Origin: Proteiniborus sp. DW1
Lineage (GTDB): Bacteria > Bacillota > Clostridia > Tissierellales > Proteiniboraceae
Length of the DNA: 60,921 bases
Direction of reading: 5' to 3'
Assembly (NCBI RefSeq): GCF_900095305.1
Contig: NZ_FMDO01000052.1
Span: 1 to 60,921 of the forward strand
The notes below the pieces were generated by a model. The model did not search any database. It saw nothing but the letters and a program-made list of their open reading frames with translations, and was not told the DNA's origin. Numbering within the stretch: position 1 is the first letter of the stretch; every line of letters begins with the position of its first letter. The translations under genes were made by a program, and so were the position numbers. Shown one piece after another: positions 37,744 through 45,810 of this stretch.

Positions 37744-38694
37744 TTGAAACTGGAACAATTTATTGAAAAAAACTCTCCATTATGGTCAGAATTAAAATCT
37801 CTTACTGAATTGATAGATAAAAAAGGTATTAAACACCTGGATTCTAAACAGCTCAAACGCTACTTATACCTTTTTCGTATGTCCAGCCATCAGTTGGCTT
37901 ATGCAAGAACTCACTATCCAGGCAGCGAAGTAATACCATATATTAATTCTTTAATAGCTATTTCTCATAATCATATATATTCAGTTAAAAAATATGATTT
38001 CTCTGAAGTAATTAGTTTTTTTAAATCTGGTCTGCCTAATGATATCATGAAGTACAAGAGCTATATAATAGCTGCCACAGCAGTGTTCTTATTTGGCTTT
38101 ATCCTTAGTTGGCTATTAGTAGCTGTTAATCCTCAAAACGCTACATATTTCATGCCTGAAGATATGATACAAAATATTAACTGGGATATGGATACTTCAG
38201 GAGGATGGGATTACCCAGTTATGTCAAGCTACATAATGACAAATAATATTTCTGTAGCCTTTAAGGCTTTTGTCCTAGGTATTACCTTAGGAATAGGAAC
38301 TATTTATATTCTCTTCCTTAATGGTGCATTATTAGGGGCTCTTACAGGCTTAGTATACCAAAATGGAAATCCGCTAGGATATTGGTCATTAATATTACCT
38401 CATGGAATATTAGAGTTAACAGCAATTTTTATAGCTGGTGGCGCTGGGTTTATATTAGCTCGTTCTATTTTAATTCCAAGGGAATATTCTAGAAAGCATT
38501 CTATTATAAAAGGTGCTAAAGAAGCTACAAGTTTGATCCTAGGTGTAATTGTGTTTCTAATTATTGCAGGAATTATTGAAGGCTTCTTTACTCCTATCAA
38601 TATTCCACCTATATATAAGTTAATATTTGCAGGTCTTACACTAATAATGATAGCAATATATTTTGCAATACCATACTTTAAATCGGATGTTTAA
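37744..38694 (+). CDS. Stage II sporulation protein M-like membrane protein (DUF95)
   Basis: The 316-aa protein belongs to the SpoIIM/DUF95 family, in which true SpoIIM takes part in peptidoglycan remodelling during engulfment; this longer form is typical of the MoxR-cluster variant, so engulfment is not assumed. An N-terminal helical domain of 100 residues (including SPLWSELKSLTEL and SSHQLAYARTHYPGSEV) precedes five helices. The family motif FVLGITLGIGTIYILFLNGALLGAL and ILPHGILELTAIFIAGGAGF are visible. Start is TTG at 37744 after GAGGTG. Its stop codon shares TTAA with the stop of the convergent DUF58 gene. Confidence 0.88.
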   Translation: MKLEQFIEKNSPLWSELKSLTELIDKKGIKHLDSKQLKRYLYLFRMSSHQLAYARTHYPGSEVIPYINSLIAISHNHIYSVKKYDFSEVISFFKSGLPNDIMKYKSYIIAATAVFLFGFILSWLLVAVNPQNATYFMPEDMIQNINWDMDTSGGWDYPVMSSYIMTNNISVAFKAFVLGITLGIGTIYILFLNGALLGALTGLVYQNGNPLGYWSLILPHGILELTAIFIAGGAGFILARSILIPREYSRKHSIIKGAKEATSLILGVIVFLIIAGIIEGFFTPINIPPIYKLIFAGLTLIMIAIYFAIPYFKSDV

Positions 38695-38713
38695 AAGTGC
38701 ATCCGATTTTTTA
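38682..38713. terminator. Terminator shared by the SpoIIM-like and DUF58 genes
   Basis: ATCGGATG (38682-38689) and CATCCGAT (38700-38707) followed by TTTTT form a hairpin that overlaps the last codons of both convergent genes. Confidence 0.82.
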
Positions 38714-40004
38714 TGTGTATGTATTTATTTATAACATCAGAAACGATTTTTTCAGGTTTACATTCTATACACATTATGCCCTTTGTGTTAAGAAGATTTA
38801 TCAGTTTCCTTCTATCCTTAAGCATTTCAATAGCAATGGATTTTATATAAGCATCTTCCTCTTTTTTCACATTCATAGATGCTTTCTCCTCAAGCTTTTC
38901 ATCCTTTATGAGTATTATTAAGACAATATTGTTTCTTGTCATTATTGGAAGCACTCTGAGCATATCCTCTGCTTCCTCTATAGTATCAAAGTCTGTAAAC
39001 AAGCATATTAGGCTTCTACGCCTCTCTTTACCTTTAAAGAAGTAAAAGGCTTCTTCATAGTTTGATGTAGATTTACTGTGCTCTACATGGTATAGGGCAT
39101 CCATTATTCTATTTCTATGTCCACTACCCTTGCCTGGAGGTATAAAAGCCTCTATATCTGTATTAAATGCCATTAGTCCTGATTGGTCACCATTTTGATT
39201 TACTATATCACATAGAAGTAAGCTTGTATTTATGGCCATATCGAGTTTGCTTTTACCTTTTATTGAATAGCTCATAGGTCTTCCTGTATCTATCATCGCA
39301 TATACATGCTGGTTCTTCTCAGGCTCGTATTGGTTAACTATAGGCTTATTCTCTCTAGCTGTAGCATTCCAATTGATTTTCCTATATTCGTCTCCAGAAA
39401 CATATTCTCTAAGACTTTCAAACTCCGTACCTTGCCCTAATATTTTCAGTCTCTTTCTACCATCTTTGTATATTAAACTATTGTAAGCTGCTAGCTTATA
39501 TTTTCTTAGATCCTTGAGATTTGGGTATACTTTAAACTCTTTTTCTACATCTGAAACAAACTGTTTTCTACATAGACTAAGATTTCCGTCATATCTTATA
39601 TGAACTTTACCAAATTTAAATGCCCCTCTTTTTTTCGGTACAACTTCATATTCAAATATTTCTTTTTCATGAGGAGCTATGTATTTACCTGTAGAAGCCT
39701 TCTGAATATGAAAGTGGAAGTCAGGCACTTCATCTTTTATTTCAACATATACTCTTTTATGACTTTTGTTGTATACACTTATTTTTATTTTTTCACTTTC
39801 GAATAGTGATAGCTTTTCACCGTCTAGTCTCTCTATTTCTAATGCATCATGTGAAGGTGAAATTATGTAGTCTACAACTAATAGGGAAAAGCAGATTATA
39901 TTATATATAACAAATGTAGTTAGTGCTAAGCCAAAGAAATATGATGTAAAGGTCAATATAACTCCAAGCCCTACTAGTAATATGAAGCGTTTTGTGATGG
40001 TCAT
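38691..40004 (-). CDS. DUF58 domain protein (von Willebrand-like, MoxR partner)
   Basis: DUF58 proteins are encoded beside MoxR AAA+ ATPases and are thought to be their partners in assembling protein complexes. The 437-aa protein has two N-terminal helices (residues 8-25 and 28-45) and a beta-sandwich part. The DUF58 core contains LGQGTEFESLREYVSGDEYRKI and NWNATARENKPIVNQYE near residue 200, then a von Willebrand-A-like fold (VYAMIDTGRPMS, LICLFTDFDT). The ATG at 40002-40004 follows AGGAAGG by 8 bases. The moxR gene lies upstream, separated by family A copy A3. Confidence 0.9.
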   Translation of the reverse strand: MTITKRFILLVGLGVILTFTSYFFGLALTTFVIYNIICFSLLVVDYIISPSHDALEIERLDGEKLSLFESEKIKISVYNKSHKRVYVEIKDEVPDFHFHIQKASTGKYIAPHEKEIFEYEVVPKKRGAFKFGKVHIRYDGNLSLCRKQFVSDVEKEFKVYPNLKDLRKYKLAAYNSLIYKDGRKRLKILGQGTEFESLREYVSGDEYRKINWNATARENKPIVNQYEPEKNQHVYAMIDTGRPMSYSIKGKSKLDMAINTSLLLCDIVNQNGDQSGLMAFNTDIEAFIPPGKGSGHRNRIMDALYHVEHSKSTSNYEEAFYFFKGKERRRSLICLFTDFDTIEEAEDMLRVLPIMTRNNIVLIILIKDEKLEEKASMNVKKEEDAYIKSIAIEMLKDRRKLINLLNTKGIMCIECKPEKIVSDVINKYIHIKNRMHF

Positions 40005-40046
40005 TTTGTTCACCTTCCTTTTTTATGTGTCTGACATACTGGACTT

Positions 40047-40257
40047 AAATAAAATACACACTCACGGTTAGCAGTCGGGCTAAGCAAATTTATTTGCTCG
40101 CTACGGTTAATGGAGTTACAGAAATCTTTGATTTCGTAGTAACTCCTTATGTCAGCGTATGCTGACCTTACCTTGATATGATTGCTTAACGTATTTTTCA
40201 TCTACATTCGCTAAAAATTATAGTCACGTTCTGCAAATGTTCCTTTAGTATTTTTTA
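40047..40257. repeat. Family A repeat, copy A3 (inverted relative to A1)
   Basis: The outer end reads AAAATACACACTCACGG and the other ends TTAGTATTTTTTAAAA, matching the terminal repeats of A1 with extra divergence. The GTCAGC/GCTGAC hairpin and the GGAGTTAC/GTAACTCC hairpin are both preserved. In place of the variable segment of A1 it has the palindrome AGCAAATTTATTTGCT (40084-40099), the module seen in family B. It lies within the moxR-DUF58 operon and occurs in the orientation opposite to A1. Confidence 0.78.
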
Positions 40258-40306
40258 AAAATCCTGATTCTAATAAACTTATTGGTATGCCTACCTATCG
40301 TTGAGT

Positions 40307-41272
40307 TTATCTTGGCACCTTTATTTGAGTCAGAATACTCTCTATAACCTTATCTTCTTTAATTCCTTCTATAGTGAGCTCTGGTCTTAGGGAAATCCGG
40401 TGTCTGAGTACTGGGTAGGCTATTGCCTTTATGTCTTCCGGGATTACATAATCTCTTCCATTTATTACTGCATAGGCTTTTGCAGATTGTAATAGTGCTA
40501 TAGAGCCTCTTGGGCTGCTTCCTACTTCTATGGAAGAAAAGTTTCTAGTTTCTCTAACAATTTGTATTATATAATCAAATATACTACTGTCTACTTGAAC
40601 ATTTTTGATTTCTTCTCTGCAGCTAAGTATGTCTCCCCCGCTGCAAACTGGCTCTACACCTGTACTATCTATGTCTATGGAATTAAATCCTTTATGATAC
40701 TTTTCTAGTACTTCCTTTTCTGCTTGAGCAGATGGATAGTCTATGAGAACTTTCATTAAAAATCTATCTAATAATGCTTCTGGTAAAGGATATGTTCCCT
40801 CATATTCTAATGGGTTTTGTGTGGCAAATACCATATATGGTGATGGTAGATGGATATTTTGTCCATCGATAGTCACCGCTTGCTCCTCCATAGCTTCTAA
40901 TAATCCAGCCTGTGTCTTTGGTGGGGTACGGTTGATCTCATCTGCTAATAGAAAGTTAGTGAAAATAGGTCCCTTCTTTAATTCAAATTCTCTAGTCTGC
41001 ATATTGAATATCTTAGTTCCTGTAACATCAGAAGGCATTAAATCAGGTGTAAACTGAATTCTCTTAAAGTCTACATTCATAGTCTTAGCCAGTGTCCTAA
41101 CCATAAGAGTCTTTGCAAGACCTGGCACTCCTTCTAAAAGTACATGTCCACCGCATAAGAGTCCAACCATACAGTATTTAAGCATTTCCTCTTGCTCAAC
41201 TATTACCTTGTCTATTTCTTTTTTTATCTTATCTACTATATACTTTGTATATCCCTTTTCTGTTCTCTCCAA
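40307..41272 (-). CDS. MoxR-family AAA+ ATPase
   Basis: MoxR ATPases work as chaperones for metal insertion or complex maturation with DUF58 partners. The 321-aa protein has Walker A LLEGVPGLAKT (residues 45-55), LLADEINRTPPKTQAGLLEAM (Walker B), sensor 1 MVFATQNPLEYEGTYPLPEALLDRF and an Arg-rich lid. The best start is TTG at 41270-41272 with GGGGAG nine bases upstream; the frame overlaps the DUF4350 gene end by 37 bases. The target complex of this cluster is unknown. Confidence 0.93.
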   Translation of the reverse strand: MERTEKGYTKYIVDKIKKEIDKVIVEQEEMLKYCMVGLLCGGHVLLEGVPGLAKTLMVRTLAKTMNVDFKRIQFTPDLMPSDVTGTKIFNMQTREFELKKGPIFTNFLLADEINRTPPKTQAGLLEAMEEQAVTIDGQNIHLPSPYMVFATQNPLEYEGTYPLPEALLDRFLMKVLIDYPSAQAEKEVLEKYHKGFNSIDIDSTGVEPVCSGGDILSCREEIKNVQVDSSIFDYIIQIVRETRNFSSIEVGSSPRGSIALLQSAKAYAVINGRDYVIPEDIKAIAYPVLRHRISLRPELTIEGIKEDKVIESILTQIKVPR

Positions 41273-42300
41273 TGAACTTCTCTCCCCTTGTCAATAATTT
41301 TTTTAAGGTGCTCAATTATCCCAACTATTTCAAGCATTTCCTTTGAGCTTATTTTTTTATTGTCATTCATAGTTCCAATAAAATCATACAGCTTCCTTGC
41401 TCTATTCATATCTGGTAGCTTTTCTTTCTCCCAAACACTTATCCAGCTTTCAGATCTATGATTATTTTTAGATCTCAAGCTATCTTCAAATGAATATAAA
41501 AAATCATCATATAAATTTAAAATCACATCTTCTCTAAGCTCTCCTCTCTTAAATAAAGAAGCTGCAGAATATATATATTCATTCTCTACTCTCTCTACTT
41601 CTTCGTATAGAGGAATCACTTTTCCAAACCGCTTTCCATAATAATAAATCACAATAGCTATGACTATAATAACCTGATATATAGTAAGCTTAATACCTAC
41701 TGGTATATCTCTCCACAATGAAGGCTTGTGTCCTTCGAAATAGTGGTAAAATTCATTAAAGCTAATATTTCTTATACCTAAATTATTAATCTGAGTGATA
41801 AGCCAATATGCTCCTTCAGTATTAGTGATTAATGTTTTATTGTTTATAATCTCTGGATCTCCGATTACTAATAAGCCCTTATCATAAGAATAAGCTTTGG
41901 CATATTTGCCTTCATTTAATGTATAATTATCTATTTCTGTTCCATAAGTAAACAGGATTTCGTCCCAATTGGGTGTTAAATATATAAGAACTCCACCATT
42001 CTTAATCCAATTTTTTATATTTTCATTGCCCAAGTCAAGCTTATAAGGTATTTTAGGTTCTATGACTATTTGTGCTGAGTTTATATCCTGTGATTCAACT
42101 TCTGTTAGTATGAAATTAGCTGTATATCCTAACTCTTTAAGGGTTTCATATATTACACTAACTCCCTTCTCTCCCTTATTTAAAACTGTATAAGGCTTGA
42201 AAGATTTTTCATTATCATCTGTAAAGGTTAAGGTCAACCATAGAAGCACTGGAAAAAATATTAGTAATATAATTAGATTTTCTTTATTCTTTGGCTTCAA
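41236..42300 (-). CDS. DUF4350 domain membrane protein
   Basis: The 354-aa protein has an N-terminal helix (ENLIILLIFFPVLLWLTL) and a soluble domain (GEKGVSVIYETLKELGYTA) with a flavodoxin-like look, ending GGVLIYLTPN. A second helix lies near residues 206-226 (IKLTIYQVIIVIAIVIYYYG), followed by a cytosolic alpha-helical tail. DUF4350 is a regular partner of DUF4129, MoxR and DUF58 genes. Its gene overlaps the end of the DUF4129 gene by 17 bases, suggesting coupled translation. Function is unknown. Confidence 0.82.
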   Translation of the reverse strand: MKPKNKENLIILLIFFPVLLWLTLTFTDDNEKSFKPYTVLNKGEKGVSVIYETLKELGYTANFILTEVESQDINSAQIVIEPKIPYKLDLGNENIKNWIKNGGVLIYLTPNWDEILFTYGTEIDNYTLNEGKYAKAYSYDKGLLVIGDPEIINNKTLITNTEGAYWLITQINNLGIRNISFNEFYHYFEGHKPSLWRDIPVGIKLTIYQVIIVIAIVIYYYGKRFGKVIPLYEEVERVENEYIYSAASLFKRGELREDVILNLYDDFLYSFEDSLRSKNNHRSESWISVWEKEKLPDMNRARKLYDFIGTMNDNKKISSKEMLEIVGIIEHLKKIIDKGREVHWREQKRDIQSI

Positions 42301-42964
42301 TGTTTAACACCCCATTCCACAGCTCATCCAGCTTTTCTTCCCATAGGTAGAATTCCTCTTCATGGATTTTTTTATGTCCAAACCAAGCTTCATTAAATAA
42401 ATAGATAAGACTTTGAAAAATATCCACATATATAAAGTTCTTATTTCTAAGTATATTAGCCATTTCTTCATTAGTTTTTGTTGGATCTAGATATAATAAG
42501 TTCTTTTCATTCATTTTTAATAATAGTGAAATAAACCCGACTCTAATAGCCTCTCTGTAATCCCCATGTTCTCTATATTCTATTGCCTTATTTCTAAGGT
42601 CCTCAGATTTAGTTGAAGAGCTGATTTTCTCTCCATAAATTGTTCTAACTGTTTTGCTCTTCCCTATAACTTTTTTCATAGATAAGAAAAATACAATGAC
42701 TAAAATTACAAGAAGTATTAAGCAAATAATAACTATTCCGTTAGATATTCCAAATGCAGATGTACCTAGTTTAGCTTCCATGCTAAAGAGCTTTTCAAGT
42801 ATAACTTCTAGCCACTCCATTATGGTGTTTCTTACCTTTTCAATTATATCTATATAGTCCTTCTGTAAACGTCTATATTCAGCTTTTTTAAGCACTTGTC
42901 CAACTACCCTATCAAATTCCTCTTTTTCCAGAAGGTTAGCATTTATGTAGTAGATAAATTTCAT
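42284..42964 (-). CDS. DUF4129-containing membrane protein
   Basis: The 226-aa protein has a helical N-terminal region (residues 1-70, rich in charged residues) and a single strong membrane helix (GIVIICLILLVILVIVFFLS, about residues 76-95). The C-terminal DUF4129 domain has the conserved DYREAIRVGFISLLLKMNEK and a Trp-rich end (FNEAWFGHKKIHEEEFYLWEE). DUF4129 is often found with transglutaminase or MoxR clusters. GAGGAATAAGAAT precedes the ATG. Its role within the cluster is not known. Confidence 0.8.
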   Translation of the reverse strand: MKFIYYINANLLEKEEFDRVVGQVLKKAEYRRLQKDYIDIIEKVRNTIMEWLEVILEKLFSMEAKLGTSAFGISNGIVIICLILLVILVIVFFLSMKKVIGKSKTVRTIYGEKISSSTKSEDLRNKAIEYREHGDYREAIRVGFISLLLKMNEKNLLYLDPTKTNEEMANILRNKNFIYVDIFQSLIYLFNEAWFGHKKIHEEEFYLWEEKLDELWNGVLNIEAKE

Positions 42965-42986
42965 ATTCTTATTCCTCTCTAATACA

Positions 42987-43943
42987 CTATGAATTCTTTA
43001 GCCTTAAAATATTAAGTTCCATATCATAGCCTTCTTTTTCAAAGCGCATGTTATAATACAAAATAGTCATGAAAATTCCACCTATTGGTGATACAAAAAG
43101 CGAGACTAATAACTGGAGTGGAGTTCTCGCTAAATTCCCTAGCATTAAAAGCATGGCTAGAAGTTCAGAATCAAGATTTGAAGCTCTTATAATTGCATAT
43201 ATAATTCCTCCAATTAATAAAAAAATAGAGTATATGGAAAAACTAATAGCTGATACAGAAATATAGGATGACATGGCACAGCCTAATGTTTTCCAAAATC
43301 TACCCTTTACTAGTTCCCTGCTCTTTTTGAGAGCATTAAAAAAATATGTTTTTTCAATTATGGCTATTTGAATAGAAAATGCATGGATAGTCATAAAGTA
43401 TATAAATGAAGCAAGGAATATGACTGAAATTAAAGTAATTAATATATAAACTACCCATTTATCATATATATAGCTAGACAAAATTAAGACAGCAAGCCCA
43501 CCACATGCAAAAAGTACTGGTAGAAATAAAATAGCCCCAGCTATTACAACACTTAATACTCTGTGTATATTTTTTAAAGCGCTCATTATGGCATCTGATA
43601 CGTCTACTCTTCTAGCTAAAAATCCATTTGAACCTATTGTTATAATACCACTCTGTCTAATTGCATCTAATAAATAGTAAAGCACTGCCATAATCAATAT
43701 AAACATAAACATTGATATAACAAATCCTACTTCAAATGTACTATTTCCTAGCATAAATCCACTTGCTATTAATACACTAAAGGGTAAAATAATTATTATA
43801 GCTAAAATAAATCCAATAACCAAAATTAATATACTCATAACAAATAAGTACAAGGCCGATGTTCCAATGTTTCTTTTATGTAAATAAACTGATTTGTCTA
43901 GCATCTGGGCAATGGACATCTTTCCATATCTTTCTCCATTCAT
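42987..43943 (-). CDS. Polytopic membrane protein, cluster-associated (318 aa)
   Basis: First gene of the MoxR-DUF58 cluster. It begins with a cytosolic segment (MSIAQMLDKSVYLHKRNIGTS) and has about six to seven helices at roughly 28-55, 68-92, 130-155, 165-190, 215-245 and 265-295. The pattern, with KSRELVKGRFWKTLGCAM near residue 208, resembles the membrane domain seen in some glycerophosphodiester phosphodiesterases and in uncharacterised Firmicutes proteins. I cannot assign a function. The ribosome-binding site is AGAGGGATGCTTTA before ATG 43943. Confidence 0.65.
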   Translation of the reverse strand: MNGERYGKMSIAQMLDKSVYLHKRNIGTSALYLFVMSILILVIGFILAIIIILPFSVLIASGFMLGNSTFEVGFVISMFMFILIMAVLYYLLDAIRQSGIITIGSNGFLARRVDVSDAIMSALKNIHRVLSVVIAGAILFLPVLFACGGLAVLILSSYIYDKWVVYILITLISVIFLASFIYFMTIHAFSIQIAIIEKTYFFNALKKSRELVKGRFWKTLGCAMSSYISVSAISFSIYSIFLLIGGIIYAIIRASNLDSELLAMLLMLGNLARTPLQLLVSLFVSPIGGIFMTILYYNMRFEKEGYDMELNILRLKNS

Positions 43944-44060
43944 TAAAGCATCCCTCTCAAACTTAAATTTTTTTTAAATAATTTTTTAAATTATACAGAT
44001 TATTTTATCATAAATTACCTTTTTTTCATAATTTGATTGTAAGAAATACCGCAGTCTCGC

Positions 44061-44207
44061 CACACAAATTTATTTGCTCGACTGCCCTCCATAAATTTGG
44101 TCCTATCGGACACTCCTATCATAAACCTACATTAAGGTTGGTGCACGCCCAGTTTGACCTACCAACGATTTTCCGAATGTTTTTTTCGGAAAATCGTTGG
44201 TAGGTCA
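44061..44207. repeat. Family B hairpin repeat, unit B4 (perfect hairpin)
   Basis: The core is a perfect 23-bp inverted repeat: arm 44155-44177 (starting TGACCTACCAACG) and arm 44185-44207, with a 7-base T-rich loop. Left of it lie the CAAATTTATTTG and ATAAATTTG modules and a second, imperfect structure. The right end, TAGGTCATAAA, abuts the terminator of the DnaJ-like gene. The arms are identical, in contrast to B1, B2a and B2b, so this is probably the youngest copy. Confidence 0.82.
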
Positions 44208-44210
44208 TAA

Positions 44211-44236
44211 AAGAGGATAGAATTTTTCTATCCTCT
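44211..44236 (-). terminator. Terminator of the DnaJ-like gene
   Basis: AGAGGATAG (44212-44220) and CTATCCTCT (44228-44236), followed by TTTTA on the minus strand. The stop codon is within the stem. It abuts repeat B4. Confidence 0.82.
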
Positions 44237-45172
44237 CGGGTTAAATGTGGAAATTTCCTGTAACTGTCTGTATAGTTCTTTTTCTTTGTTAGTTAGATGG
44301 ATTGGGTTTACAATTTTAATCCTTACGTACATATCTCCTTTATTCCCATTCATATCTCTATAGCCTAATCCCTTAAGCTTGATTTTTTCATCTGTTTGAA
44401 TTCCTTCTGGGACTTTTATCCTAACTTTATCCTTTAGGCCTTTTACTAATACATTACAACCTAAAGCTGCTTCCCATGGTGCAAGCGGCAAATCCTTTAT
44501 TAAGTCAATGCCATCTAATTTTAAATCCTTTTCATCTCTTATCTTGACTTTTAGTAATAAGTCTCCATTTTTACCACCCTTTAAGCCCTTACTGCCTTGT
44601 TCTCTAATCTTTATTTTCTTTCCTGGAAGTATGCCTGCGGGTATCTTTACTGAAATAGTTCTGCTTTCACCTAATATATTTATACTAATAGTCTTACTTA
44701 AACCCTCATATGCTTCTAATAAGCTTATTTCTATTTCTGATTCAACATCTTGACCTTTTGTACTTTTGTTTCTCTTATTAGAAAATATACTTCCTATGTC
44801 AAAACCCCCAGTCCTGCTTCCACCTCCATGTCCTCCAAAAAACATATTAAAGAAATCACTAAAATCAGAAGAGCTCCCTGTAGAATAGTATTGGTATCCA
44901 CCATTGCCAAAGCCAAATTGAGAAGGGTCAAAGTCTGCACCATTTTGAAAATTATAGCCTTGACCAAAGGTATCATACTTCTTCCTTTTCTCCTCGTCTC
45001 CTAAAACCTCATAGGCTTCATTTATTTCCTTAAACTTCTCTTCAGCAGATTTATCTCCAGGGTTTAAATCCGGATGGTATTTTTTGGCTAGTTTTTTGTA
45101 AGCCTTCTTTATATCATTACTGGTAGAGTTTTTTGAGACTCCTAGTATTTCATAATAGTCCTTATATTTCAT
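44228..45172 (-). CDS. DnaJ-class cochaperone, CbpA type (no zinc finger)
   Basis: The J domain at residues 1-68 has [20 protein letters not shown] and HPDLNPG with an intact HPD tripeptide, which stimulates DnaK ATPase. A Gly/Phe-rich linker ([20 protein letters not shown]) follows. The C-terminal substrate-binding domains come next ([41 protein letters not shown]), without the CXXCXGXG zinc fingers of DnaJ. This fits the CbpA/DjlA-like class B cochaperones. It is preceded by lepB on the same strand, but DnaK itself is elsewhere. Confidence 0.93.
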   Translation of the reverse strand: MKYKDYYEILGVSKNSTSNDIKKAYKKLAKKYHPDLNPGDKSAEEKFKEINEAYEVLGDEEKRKKYDTFGQGYNFQNGADFDPSQFGFGNGGYQYYSTGSSSDFSDFFNMFFGGHGGGSRTGGFDIGSIFSNKRNKSTKGQDVESEIEISLLEAYEGLSKTISINILGESRTISVKIPAGILPGKKIKIREQGSKGLKGGKNGDLLLKVKIRDEKDLKLDGIDLIKDLPLAPWEAALGCNVLVKGLKDKVRIKVPEGIQTDEKIKLKGLGYRDMNGNKGDMYVRIKIVNPIHLTNKEKELYRQLQEISTFNPRG

Positions 45173-45204
45173 TGTATCTTCACCTCTTGACTTTAAGGTT
45201 TACT

Positions 45205-45792
45205 CTATAGCAAACTAATTTTATTAAAAGGAAATAACCTGATAACTACCTTTCCCCTTACATTTTTTAGAGGAATAGGTCCTATGGATCTACTGTCTCT
45301 GCTATTATTTCTATTGTCTCCCATAACAAATACATGATCCTCTGGAACTGTTATTGTTCTATCAACCATAATCATCTCTTCTAAAATATATTCTTCTTCT
45401 AGAAGTTCTCCATTTCTATATACTCTATTATCTCTAAATTCTATTACATCACCTGGAACTCCAATAACTCTTTTTATAAGTATATCTCTATTTTGTCTTC
45501 TTAATATAGTACTAACTATAGCACTGTCTTTAATTTCGTCCAACAGGGTCCTCTCTCTCCTAACATTTGCATCTACTATTACTATGGAGTCGTATTTAGG
45601 GACCTGTTTGAATACTTGGTTAATCTTTACTGCGAATAACCTATCTCCGTGTTCCAGAGTCGGATGCATAGATTCTCCATCTACCCCTGTCATTTCAAAA
45701 ATAAATAGGTTTATAAGTAAGGCCAAAGCAAATGCAATTCCTATACTTTTTATCCAAGATAGTATCTCTGTTGCTAAAGTATTTTTAGACAT
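45205..45792 (-). CDS. lepB: Signal peptidase I
   Basis: SPase I removes signal peptides from exported proteins. The 195-aa protein has one N-terminal helix (SIGIAFALALLINLFIFEMTG) and the catalytic Ser in DGESMHPTLEHGDR (Ser41). The Lys of the dyad is in DILIKRVIGVPGD (Lys107), and box E is VMGDNRNNSRDSR. The insertion NVRRERTLLDEIKDSA between boxes is unusual in length but common in clostridial enzymes. It lies between a GNAT gene and the DnaJ-like gene on the same strand. Confidence 0.96.
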   Translation of the reverse strand: MSKNTLATEILSWIKSIGIAFALALLINLFIFEMTGVDGESMHPTLEHGDRLFAVKINQVFKQVPKYDSIVIVDANVRRERTLLDEIKDSAIVSTILRRQNRDILIKRVIGVPGDVIEFRDNRVYRNGELLEEEYILEEMIMVDRTITVPEDHVFVMGDNRNNSRDSRSIGPIPLKNVRGKVVIRLFPFNKISLL

Positions 45793-45810
45793 TTAAAACC
45801 CTCCCGTTTA

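Noticed and set aside
40010-40201. 63-codon frame on the minus strand next to DUF58
   Set aside because: It is the translation of repeat A3; a similar frame at 2733-2915 is the translation of repeat A1.
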